DNA of 64,000 nt from Chloroflexi bacterium UBA4736 (GTDB taxonomy: Bacteria > Chloroflexota > Dormibacteria > Dormibacterales > Dormibacteraceae). Both the position numbers and the translations under genes were made by a program. The stretch is taken from positions 13,156-77,155 of the forward strand of contig DHIW01000124.1 of assembly GCA_002404015.1 (NCBI GenBank), given 5' to 3'. The notes below the pieces were generated by a model. It saw nothing but the letters and a program-made list of their open reading frames with translations, was not told the origin of the DNA and did not search any database. Positions 16,585 through 24,234 of the stretch are shown piece after piece; within the stretch, counting starts at the first letter, position 1, and the number at the start of each line of letters is the position of its first letter.

Positions 16585-19380
16585 CTAGCTGTACCAGCCA
16601 AGAATGTCAACGAGAACGTCGGCTGAACCTTGCGAGTTGTAGACGCTGATGGCGCCATCCGAACCGACCGTCGCGACCACGAGGTTGGGCACGTTCTGGC
16701 CGGCCATGAAGCTCACGTCAGACGTGCGCGGGGCGCCGGCGGGCGCTGCCGGTGTCACCGCCAGGTAGCTCTGGCTGGTCGGTGCCACCGCGGTTAGATT
16801 GATCACCACCGCGGTCGCTCCGCTGCCGGGTACGCCGAGGTGCCCGGCGACCGGGACGGTGATGACTTGGCCAGCGCCCAGCGGGGCGGCGGGGGCTCCT
16901 AGGCCGTACCTGGTGTCCACGAGGCGGATCGGCGGCAGCGCCGTGTAGGTGCCAGTGGGGGAGATGACGGTGCTGGCGCTGCTGAACCAGCCGGCTGCGT
17001 CGACGATGACATCGGTCCAGCCCTGGGAGTTGTAGACAGTTACCTGCCCGGCCGCGTTGACCGGGACGATCACGCGGTTGGCGACCGTCTGCCAGGGCAT
17101 GAAGTTGAGATTGGAGACGGCCGGCGCGCCGCTCGGAGGCGTCGGGGTCACGGCCAGGTAGCTCTGCGAGCTGCCATTGGTGGTTGTCAGGTTGAGCGCG
17201 ACCGCGGAGATCTGGGAGGCGGGTACCGAGCTCAACGGCCCGGGGCCGTTGACCTGCAGCGTCAGCGTCTGACCGGGTCCCAACTGCCCGTTATGGCCGC
17301 CGATGCTGCCCCGGGTGTCCAGGACGCGGTCCGGTGTCACGGCGTGGTAGTGACCCTCGGCGCCCGTGTCGGCGGATGCGCCGAACCAGGCCGACACGTC
17401 TGCGATTACGTCCACGCCGGCGCTGCCGGCATTGTAGATGGCGACCTTGCCGTCACCGCCCAGCGAGGCCGGGACCAGGTTGGCAGCCGTCTGCCAGGGT
17501 CCGAAGTTGAGGTTCGAGGTAGTGGGCCGGCAGGTCCCGTTGGGGTAAACGGTCAGGTACCCGGCCTGGGAGGGGTTCGTCTCGGTGATGTTGAGGCTGA
17601 CCGCCGTGACGCCCGTGCTGGGCACTGAACCCTGCCCGACCACGCTCAGGACAAGGGTCTGACCAGGTCCCAGCTGGCCCGGATGGCCGCCGGTGGAGTT
17701 CCGAGTGTCAAGGATCCGTGTCGGCGTCAGCGCGTGCAGCCGGCCGGGCCAGGCGCCGAGTGCGGGTGCCGGGGTCGTGGCGCCGGAGGCCGCCGACGTG
17801 GGGCCGGCGCCATAGGCGTCGCTGGCGGTCACGGTGAAGCTGTACGCCGTGCCGTCGCTGAGCCCGTCCAGACTCGTGTAGTAGGCGTTGCCCGGTACGG
17901 TCGCCGTGACTGGTCCCGGGTTGGCCCGGATCGTGTAGCTGGTGATCGGGCTGGCGGAGGCGGGCGGCGTCCAGCTCAGCCCGGCCGAGCCTTTGGCCGG
18001 ACACGTCGTGAGCCCGGTGGGGGTGCCAGGGATGAGCGCGAAGTGGATGGCCAGCTGGTTCCAGAGCTCGGGGGCGCCCCCACCGTAGTTCAGGGTCCAG
18101 AGGCCGGCGCCACGCAGGTTGTCCCGGTTCACGAGGTCGTACTTGGCGCTCAGCGAGGTCGCGTCGTCCCAGTACATCTGCCGGTTGCAGTTGGCGTAGG
18201 CGGGAGGGCTGTAGAAGTCAGCCCGCATCTCCTGCCCAGGACCGTCCACCTGGTCGCGGTGCAGGTACATGGGCTGCAGGTTGGGGTCTCTGATGTCGGC
18301 GGCGATGCCGAGGTAGCTCTCGGACGCATAGGTGCCGCCGCTGGAGAAGCCCCCCACGATCTGGGCGTTGGCTGGGGTCGACGCGGGCGCGGACGTGACG
18401 CAGCCCTTCACCCCGTAGTAGGGGAGGCCGAGGATGGTCTTGGTGGGCCCGGCCACCGCCGCGTACTGGGAGGCGGTGTCGGTGTCGTTCCAGTGGTAAC
18501 CGGTGAGCGGGGAGGTCGGGCCCAGGCAGGTCGAGCAGACCGACGTGCCCGCGTTCGACATCTCCAGCGCATACGCCATCACGAAGAAGGCGTCGCTCCA
18601 GGTGCCGAGGTTGGGGATGTCGAAGAAGCCCCCGGAATCAGCGGCCGAGCTGGCGTAAGTGTCGACGGTGATGTAACGCTGAGCGGTCGGCACGTTCTGG
18701 CTGACCATGCGCTGCCTGATCTCGTAGACCAGTGCCGTCACCAGGGCCCGGTTGTTCGTCGGGCCGCAGGCCGCGTTATACCCCTCGTAGTCCACGTTGA
18801 CGCCGTCCACGCCCTTGGCGAGAATCTGCTGGACCGTGGAGATGGCGGTCTGGGTGCGGTGCTCAAGGGCGGTGCACATACCGGACCCGGTGTCCTGGTA
18901 GATGATCGTCAGGACGACGCTCACGCCGTTCCCGTGGGCCGTGTTCAGGAGATCGGTCAGGTCGGCCGAGTTCCAGTGGTTCCAGCCGCCGTCCTGCGCG
19001 AAGGTGCCGTCGGCTGCGTTGACGTGGAGTCCGAAGAAGGCGACGGTCGAGAGAAGGGAGAAGTTCCAGGAGTGGATGCCGTTGCTCGTTTCCAGGTTGG
19101 CGCCATCGGCAAACCCGAACACTTCGCGGCGGGGATGGGCGGGGCTCGCCCCGTTGGGGCGGGCGAGTCCACTAGCCGGTCGGAACGGCTGGAGGCCCGC
19201 CACTGGGGCGGCTGCGACCTGGTCCCCGAGAGCCCGCATGGCGGGGGTGGCTCGGGCCTGGTCTTGGGCGGCCGGCGCGACGCCAGGGCTGGCGGCCGCG
19301 GCGGGCACAGCCGTCGCCGCCACTATGGCAGTGACAATGGCGACCGCCGCCAGGAGCTGCAGGGATGAATGCTGGGACAT
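16585..19380 (-). CDS. secreted GH18-family glycosidase with FnIII and three RILDTR repeats
   Basis: This is a 931-residue secreted protein. After the signal peptide (LQLLAAVAIVTAIVAATA then VPAAAA) and a linker, residues about 85-430 form a GH18-like TIM barrel. The catalytic D-x-x-D-x-D-x-E motif is seen as VDGVNVDYEGY (E199 the acid), and FFVMAYALEM and GAGLWTLNYGG follow as in chitinases and spore-cortex N-acetylglucosaminidases. Substrates in this family are chitin, peptidoglycan glycan strands or other beta-1,4-GlcNAc polymers. A fibronectin-III-like domain and three RILDTR repeats end the protein at ILGWYS. An upstream GTG (19404) lies inside the -10 hexamer of a good promoter, so ATG 19380 is the start. 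The M23 gene follows after a 10 nt gap. Confidence 0.88.
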   Translation of the reverse strand: MSQHSSLQLLAAVAIVTAIVAATAVPAAAASPGVAPAAQDQARATPAMRALGDQVAAAPVAGLQPFRPASGLARPNGASPAHPRREVFGFADGANLETSNGIHSWNFSLLSTVAFFGLHVNAADGTFAQDGGWNHWNSADLTDLLNTAHGNGVSVVLTIIYQDTGSGMCTALEHRTQTAISTVQQILAKGVDGVNVDYEGYNAACGPTNNRALVTALVYEIRQRMVSQNVPTAQRYITVDTYASSAADSGGFFDIPNLGTWSDAFFVMAYALEMSNAGTSVCSTCLGPTSPLTGYHWNDTDTASQYAAVAGPTKTILGLPYYGVKGCVTSAPASTPANAQIVGGFSSGGTYASESYLGIAADIRDPNLQPMYLHRDQVDGPGQEMRADFYSPPAYANCNRQMYWDDATSLSAKYDLVNRDNLRGAGLWTLNYGGGAPELWNQLAIHFALIPGTPTGLTTCPAKGSAGLSWTPPASASPITSYTIRANPGPVTATVPGNAYYTSLDGLSDGTAYSFTVTASDAYGAGPTSAASGATTPAPALGAWPGRLHALTPTRILDTRNSTGGHPGQLGPGQTLVLSVVGQGSVPSTGVTAVSLNITETNPSQAGYLTVYPNGTCRPTTSNLNFGPWQTAANLVPASLGGDGKVAIYNAGSAGVDVIADVSAWFGASADTGAEGHYHAVTPDRVLDTRGSIGGHNGQLGPGQTLTLQVNGPGPLSSVPASQISAVALNLTTTNGSSQSYLAVTPTPPSGAPAVSNLNFMPWQTVANRVIVPVNAAGQVTVYNSQGWTDVIVDAAGWFSSASTVISPTGTYTALPPIRLVDTRYGLGAPAAPLGAGQVITVPVAGHLGVPGSGATAVVINLTAVAPTSQSYLAVTPAAPAGAPRTSDVSFMAGQNVPNLVVATVGSDGAISVYNSQGSADVLVDILGWYS
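16588..17745 (-). repeat. three RILDTR repeats of the GH18 protein
   Basis: Repeats begin at RILDTRNSTGGHPG, RVLDTRGSIGGHNG and RLVDTRYGLGAP. Copies 1, 2 and 3 share SNLNFGPWQT-ANLV, SNLNF--WQTVANRVIVPV and TSDV-FM--QNVPNLV respectively with the same-numbered copies of the M23 protein, showing the block was duplicated as a unit. Confidence 0.9.
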
Positions 19381-19402
19381 CGAGTGGGGAAACGCTTGGG
19401 GC

Positions 19403-19432
19403 ACTGTAGCCCGGTAACGGCGGACGAGTCAA
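19403..19432 (-). promoter_or_regulatory. sigma70-type promoter of GH18-M23 gene pair
   Basis: The minus strand has TTGACT (19432-19427), an 18 nt spacer and TACAGT (19408-19403). The predicted transcription start is near 19396, giving a leader of about 16 nt before ATG 19380. This is the best -35/-10 pair in the window and suggests the GH18-M23 pair can be expressed separately from the two upstream genes. Confidence 0.6.
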
Positions 19433-19460
19433 ATTGGTTCCGGGCCGGGTCGGCCGGTTC

Positions 19461-21923
19461 TCAGCTGAAGTAGCCGGCCAGATCCACGACCACGTCGGAA
19501 TAGCCGGAGTCGTTCCAGATGGCGACCTTGCCATCCGGGCCGGTGCCCGGCAGGCAGAGGTTGGCGATGTTGGGGCCGGGGGGCAGGTTGAGATCGGATG
19601 TGGGCGGCGGGATCTCGGTTGGGGTGCTCGCGTAGACCGTAAGGAACGTGGCGGCCGAGGGCGCGACCCCGGTGACATTCAGGACGGCGGCAGCGGCCGG
19701 ATTGGGGAGGGCAACCGCCACCCAGGAGTGGGGCGGGAGGGCGCCGTGCCCTGTGCGGCTGTCGAAGATCCGGGCCGGGGACACCGAGGTGAAGTTGTAG
19801 CCCGTTGCCGACGGGTTGCTGGAATCGGTGAACCAGCCGGTGACGTCCACAGCCACGTCGACCCAACCACCCGAGTTGAACAGCGTGACCGCGCCAGCCG
19901 GGCTCAGCGTTGAGATCACGCGGTTCGGGACGTTGACATGAGGCGGGAAGTTGACGTTGGAGAACGCCGGATCTGACCCCTGGGGACCGTCCTGGGGAAG
20001 CACGGAGAGATAGCTGGCGGAGGTTCCGTCGATCGCCGTCAGGTTGAAGCTGACGGCGCCGGCGCCGGTGTTCGGGATGCCGTTCGTCCCGGCCAGGCTG
20101 AGGTGGAGCGATGACTGGGGCCCCAGCCGGAAGGCGTGGGCGCCCTGGGCCGTCCGGGTGTCAAGGACACGCGCGGGGGCGCTCAGAGGATTGAACAGTC
20201 CGCTGTGCGATCCGGGGCTGTCCTGGAAGTAGCCCACCAGGTCGAGCACCACGTCGACGGAGCCGCTGTCGTTGTGCACCGTGACGCCGCCGCCGGAGCC
20301 GAGCCGCACGATCACCAGATTGGCCCGTTGCTCGCCAGGTGAAAAGTTGATGTTGGACACGAGCGGCCGCAGCGTGCCCTGCGGAAAGATGGTCAGCAGG
20401 CTGCCGGTGCTGGCGCCGGTGACGGTGGCATTCAGCACGGCGGCGCCCGCCGCGGCGCCCGGAGGCAGGTGCGTGACGATGGGGAGGCTGAAGTCCTCGC
20501 CCTGGCTCATCCGGTAGGGGTGGCCGCCGGTCGCGGTTCGCGTGTCCAGGATCCGGACCGGCGTCGGGAGCGCCGAGTACGGCCCGGTCGAGGGTGCGGG
20601 GGGCGGGGTCGCATAGTACTGGCCGACGAAGGTCCGCAGGTAGCCCCCGTCGTCGTCGGCCGCGACCGGGCTGTGGGTGTTGCAGGCGGTGCAGGCACCC
20701 AGGGCATCGCTCGTCGGGACGCCGCCGTTGTTGGTCACCCCGTCGTTCTGGCTGTCCTCGTTGGTCGTCTGGCAGCCGTTGCCGGCGCCGAAAAGGACGG
20801 CTACCAGGCCGGCCTGGTAGAGGTCGGCCGCGTGGGAGATGAAGTAGGCGGCGATGTTGTCCTGGTAGTGGCCGCAGGTGTTGTTCATGGTGAGGTAGTA
20901 CTGGTTGCCGATGGGCACCTGCCACGCGACCTCGGGCCGGGCGGTCCGCGCGTGCAGCTCGGCCACCCAGGCGACATAGCGGCTGAAGTTGGGGAACCGG
21001 GTGTTGGTCGGGTCCCACCAGTGGGAGAACCACTGGTTGTCGGCGCCCTGCGCCTCCCACCAGCCGGCGTCATGATCGTCGACGTCGTTGAAGACGAGGT
21101 CCCAGGTGCTGCCGTAGGGATTGCCCGCGAGACCGGCCGATCCCAGGAACGAGGCGGTCTTGCCTGCCTCAACCCGGGCATCGATCGCGGGGTCAGTGCT
21201 GGACCCGAGGTCGATGCCGCTCGACCACAGCGAGGCGTGGATCGCGAGCAGGGCGTTGGGGGCGTAGGTGTCGCGGATCCGCAGCAGCGTCCAGGCGAAT
21301 CCCTGGGCGCTGTTCGGCAGGGCCGCGGCGAGGCCGTAGCCAGTCGAGCCAACGGCAGCCGCCAGGTTGGACGCCGGCCCTCCGGCGGCTTGCTGCTCCA
21401 GGTAACCCCAGAGGTCCGGCTCCACGTCCACCACGACCTCGCCTCCGTACTGCCCGGCCTTCTGCATCAGCAGCTGGAAGTCCTGGTAGTAGGCCCTCAT
21501 CAGCGCGGCATCGTTGAGGTGTGCGAGATCGCGGGCGGATTCACCCTGGCCGGTCGTGTCCGACGAGGAAAGCGACTGAAGGAGCTGGTAGTAGGGGAAG
21601 ACAGGCATGTAGCCGTGCGCCGCGCTGTTCCTCATATAGTCGAGCGCGTACTGGCCGGGCGGGAGCGCCGGGTCCTGCCAGGTAGGCCAGGGCGCGCTGG
21701 TGTTCACCCCACCCGCCAGATAGGTGTACCGGTAGCGCCAGGGGACCCCGCTGGCCGACATCCAGCCCAGGCGGTCGGGACCATTCGCGACGCCGAAGTG
21801 CAGCCGGTCCGCCGGCAGGGCGCGGCCGGCCGCAGCCGCTGGCCGGAGCGGCGGCGGCACGACGACGGCTACCGCAGCCAGACAGCAGGCCACGGCGAGA
21901 GCAAAGACACCCTTGACCCTCAC
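19461..21923 (-). CDS. secreted putative TIM-barrel hydrolase (family unassigned) with three RILDTR repeats
   Basis: This is an 820-residue secreted protein. Residues 1-34 form a signal peptide (VRVKGVFALAVACCLAAVAV then a proline/alanine-rich cleavage region). Residues about 40-435 look like a (beta/alpha)8 barrel: YRYTYLAGGVNTSAPWPTW, YMPVFPYYQLLQS, EVVVDVEPDLWGYLEQ (candidate acid E168 at a strand end), LLAIHASLWSSGIDL, DLVFNDVDDHDAGWW and VAWQVPIGNQYYLTMNN. The strand-end acidic residues suggest a glycoside hydrolase, but I do not recognise a named family. Three RILDTR-type repeats (RILDTR, RVLDTR, RIFDSR) end at DLAGYFS. GTG 21923 precedes the signal peptide and follows the upstream gene's stop by 34 nt, so the two form an operon. 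Confidence 0.75.
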   Translation of the reverse strand: MRVKGVFALAVACCLAAVAVVVPPPLRPAAAAGRALPADRLHFGVANGPDRLGWMSASGVPWRYRYTYLAGGVNTSAPWPTWQDPALPPGQYALDYMRNSAAHGYMPVFPYYQLLQSLSSSDTTGQGESARDLAHLNDAALMRAYYQDFQLLMQKAGQYGGEVVVDVEPDLWGYLEQQAAGGPASNLAAAVGSTGYGLAAALPNSAQGFAWTLLRIRDTYAPNALLAIHASLWSSGIDLGSSTDPAIDARVEAGKTASFLGSAGLAGNPYGSTWDLVFNDVDDHDAGWWEAQGADNQWFSHWWDPTNTRFPNFSRYVAWVAELHARTARPEVAWQVPIGNQYYLTMNNTCGHYQDNIAAYFISHAADLYQAGLVAVLFGAGNGCQTTNEDSQNDGVTNNGGVPTSDALGACTACNTHSPVAADDDGGYLRTFVGQYYATPPPAPSTGPYSALPTPVRILDTRTATGGHPYRMSQGEDFSLPIVTHLPPGAAAGAAVLNATVTGASTGSLLTIFPQGTLRPLVSNINFSPGEQRANLVIVRLGSGGGVTVHNDSGSVDVVLDLVGYFQDSPGSHSGLFNPLSAPARVLDTRTAQGAHAFRLGPQSSLHLSLAGTNGIPNTGAGAVSFNLTAIDGTSASYLSVLPQDGPQGSDPAFSNVNFPPHVNVPNRVISTLSPAGAVTLFNSGGWVDVAVDVTGWFTDSSNPSATGYNFTSVSPARIFDSRTGHGALPPHSWVAVALPNPAAAAVLNVTGVAPSAATFLTVYASTPTEIPPPTSDLNLPPGPNIANLCLPGTGPDGKVAIWNDSGYSDVVVDLAGYFS
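19464..20583 (-). repeat. three RILDTR repeats of the TIM-barrel protein
   Basis: Copies start at RILDTRTATGGHPY, RVLDTRTAQGAHAF and RIFDSRTGHG. Position-matched similarity to the block in the next gene upstream is clear, for example SNVNFP--NVPNR versus SNVNFP--NTPNR in copy 2 and the following GYNFT linker. Confidence 0.88.
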
Positions 21924-21957
21924 GGCGCGGGCCAGCGCGCTCGCGGCCGCCGCATCG

Positions 21958-24159
21958 CTAGCTGAAGTAGCCCGCCAGATCCACGACGACGTTCGCCAGG
22001 CCGCTGTCGTTCCAGACCTCGACCATCTGGCCGGTGCCCACCGCGGGCAGGCATAGGTTGGCCACGTTGGCGCCCGGGTTGACGTTGAGGTCGGAGGTGC
22101 TCGGTGGCGCCGCTCCAATCGTGCTTCGGGGGTAGACGGTCAGGACCGTCGCTGCGGTCGGCGCAACGCCGGTCACGTTGATGAGCACCGCGGTCGCCAA
22201 CGGGTAGGGGATGGTCACTGTGATCGCCGTCTGGGCGCCGACGGGGCCGGCTCCGGAGCGGGTATCTAGAAGCCGCGTCGGGGGCAGTGCGGTGAAGTTG
22301 TAGCCGGTGGCGTTGGCGTTGCTGGCATCGGTGAACCAGCCGGTCAGGTCGACCACGACGTCCACGGTGCCGACCGAGTTGAAGATGGTGATCCCGCCCG
22401 TCGGGCTGAGCCTGGCGAACGCGCGGTTGGGTGTGTTGGTGCACGCCGGAAAGTTGACGTTCGAGAACATCGGATCGCTCAGCTGGGGGTCGTCCTGGGG
22501 CAGGACCGCCAGATAGCTCTCGGAGGTGCTGCAGACCGCGGTCAGGTTAAGCGCCACCGCTTCGCTGGCTGCCGGCACCCCCGAAGCCCCGCCGGTCACT
22601 TGGAGATGGATCGACGACCCGGAGCCGAGGCGGCCACCGCTCAGGCGCGTGTCCAGAATCCGGGTCGGGGCAGAGAGCGGATTGAAGAGGCCCGCGTGAG
22701 CCGGGTTGGAGGCCGTCGTGAAGTAGCCCTCCAGGTCCAGGATCACGTCCACCGTGCCAAGCCTGTTGTAGACGCTGAGATAGCCGTCTGCCGAGAGCGC
22801 GACCGTCGCGAGGTTGGCGAGCTGGCGGTCCGGTCCGAAGTTCAAGTTCGATGCCGTAGGCACCGAGCCGCCCTTGGGAAACAGGGTGAGATAGCTGCCG
22901 GCGCTGGCGGCGGTAACGGTCACGTTGACGACCGCGGCTCCGAGACCGGAGCTGGGGACGCCGATTCCGTCCGCCCCGAATCCGGCAACCTGGACCGAGG
23001 CGGTCTCATTAGGTCCGAGTCGGCCGGGGTGGCCGCCGCGGCCGTAGCGGGTATCAAAGATGCGAAGCGGCGCCGACAGCGGCACATAGGGACCCGGGAC
23101 AAGGGGAACCGGCGCGGCGTCAGAGAGCACGCAGGTGGCGGAGCGGTTGCTCCACAGGGCCTGCACTGCGTACGTCTGGCTGCCGGCGCTGATGTTCTGC
23201 GAGCCGGAGCCGCCGTTCGCGCTGCCCAATCCCCAGGCGCACTTGTCGCCGTTCTCGTTGCCGCTGGCGTCGATCCAGCCGCTGTTCGGAAACGGATCCG
23301 TAACCGACTCGGCGTACTCGTGGCTGGCGACGATCGAGTAGCCGTCGAAGTAGCCGTGGCCGAACCCGTCGTTGGTGGGGTTCACGTAGTTGGCGCCGCA
23401 GGCGGTGCCGGCATCGGGGATGTAGGGCAGGTAGGCGTACGCGAATTGGCGGCCGGCCACGACGTCGCCCGAGTGCCACGCGCACCAGTTGGTCCCGAAG
23501 CCAGTCTCAGAGTGCTGGCTGGGCGCCACCACGACGTACACACCGCTGGTGTCACCCCAGTGCGAGAAGGCGCGGCGGGCGGCTGCCTGCACGTCGGGGT
23601 CGGTAGGCGTGGTGGGGATCGGCGTGGGATCGGCCCAGGTCCCGTGCAACAGGCCAGCCGGGTTGCCGCCGACCGGGGCACCCGTGGGACAGCTCGTCGA
23701 GCCCGTCGCGATTCCCTGGCAATACTCCTTCACCGAATCGAGAGAGGGCGTGCCGCCGACGCCCGTGAAGTAGCCGGTCAGGTAGGCCTGCGCCTGGGCG
23801 CTGGTGTAGCCACCGGAACTGAAGCCGGAGCCCCAGTCGGGCCCCCAGAAGCTGAGATAGACCCTGGGATCGGTCATAACCGGGCCGCCACCGTAGGCCA
23901 TCGGGATGGCCGCAGCCGCTGCGGTGGGGCCGGCCGCTGTCGCGGGGCGGGCCGCCGCGCCGGTCCGGAGAACCGACAGGGCGTGCCGGGGACCGGGATT
24001 GCCCTGCGCCATCGCTGCCGGCGCGGAGACCAACAGTGCGCCCAGTACCGCGCTCAGCGCGACCACGACCGTGCTGAGACGTATGCCAGGTGCGGCCGAC
24101 CCAGGGGCGCTCAGTGACCTCGGATTTCCCTCCATCCGGGATGCATAACGGCCAGGCAT
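21958..24159 (-). CDS. secreted HExxE metallopeptidase-like protein with three RILDTR repeats
   Basis: This is a 733-residue secreted protein. The signal peptide is about 1-51 (IRLSTVVVALSAVLGALLV then APAAMAQ). The N-terminal domain (about 95-345) contains VYLSFWGPDWGSGFSSGGY, AQAYLTGYFTGVGGTPSLD, DTSGVYVVVAPSQHS and the core IVASHEYAESVTDPFP (H280-E281-x-x-E284), then NENGDKCAW. This resembles the catalytic-like region of EXORDIUM/Phi-1 and related HE-x-x-E proteins, which look like zinc peptidases but are biochemically poorly defined. Three RILDTR repeats complete the protein, ending DLAGYFS. ATG 24159 is chosen before the signal peptide. A longer open frame crosses into the divergent gene and is not credible. 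Function is uncertain: metallopeptidase or carbohydrate-related. Confidence 0.75.
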   Translation of the reverse strand: MPGRYASRMEGNPRSLSAPGSAAPGIRLSTVVVALSAVLGALLVSAPAAMAQGNPGPRHALSVLRTGAAARPATAAGPTAAAAAIPMAYGGGPVMTDPRVYLSFWGPDWGSGFSSGGYTSAQAQAYLTGYFTGVGGTPSLDSVKEYCQGIATGSTSCPTGAPVGGNPAGLLHGTWADPTPIPTTPTDPDVQAAARRAFSHWGDTSGVYVVVAPSQHSETGFGTNWCAWHSGDVVAGRQFAYAYLPYIPDAGTACGANYVNPTNDGFGHGYFDGYSIVASHEYAESVTDPFPNSGWIDASGNENGDKCAWGLGSANGGSGSQNISAGSQTYAVQALWSNRSATCVLSDAAPVPLVPGPYVPLSAPLRIFDTRYGRGGHPGRLGPNETASVQVAGFGADGIGVPSSGLGAAVVNVTVTAASAGSYLTLFPKGGSVPTASNLNFGPDRQLANLATVALSADGYLSVYNRLGTVDVILDLEGYFTTASNPAHAGLFNPLSAPTRILDTRLSGGRLGSGSSIHLQVTGGASGVPAASEAVALNLTAVCSTSESYLAVLPQDDPQLSDPMFSNVNFPACTNTPNRAFARLSPTGGITIFNSVGTVDVVVDLTGWFTDASNANATGYNFTALPPTRLLDTRSGAGPVGAQTAITVTIPYPLATAVLINVTGVAPTAATVLTVYPRSTIGAAPPSTSDLNVNPGANVANLCLPAVGTGQMVEVWNDSGLANVVVDLAGYFS
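21961..23097 (-). repeat. three RILDTR repeats of the HExxE protein
   Basis: Copies start at RIFDTRYGRGGHPG, RILDTRLSGG and RLLDTRSGAG. Each ends in a D-[LV]-x-G-[YW]-F motif (DLEGYF, DLTGWF, DLAGYF). The block is C-terminal and ends the protein. Confidence 0.88.
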
Positions 24160-24227
24160 CCGAAAGACCTGCGCCGCCAGGCCGCCACGCCGGCTCCGGC
24201 TCGCGAACGCAAGCGCGGATGTCCGGC

Positions 24228-24233
24228 TAAAGT
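24228..24233 (+). promoter_or_regulatory. -10 element TAAAGT, leaderless promoter of FAD oxidoreductase
   Basis: TAAAGT ends 1 nt before the ATG at 24235 and 10 nt before the in-frame GTG at 24244. A start of transcription 6-8 nt after the hexamer would exclude the ATG and leave GTG 24244 as a near-leaderless start. Confidence 0.45.
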
Positions 24234-24234
24234 T

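Noticed and set aside
15036..16649. 537-codon open frame on the plus strand
   Set aside because: It is antisense to the M23/RILDTR gene, rich in Arg/Gly/Val with no motif, and arises from GC-rich third positions. The minus-strand frame has complete catalytic motifs.
17683..19368. 561-codon plus-strand open frame
   Set aside because: Antisense to the GH18 gene, low complexity, no recognisable domain.
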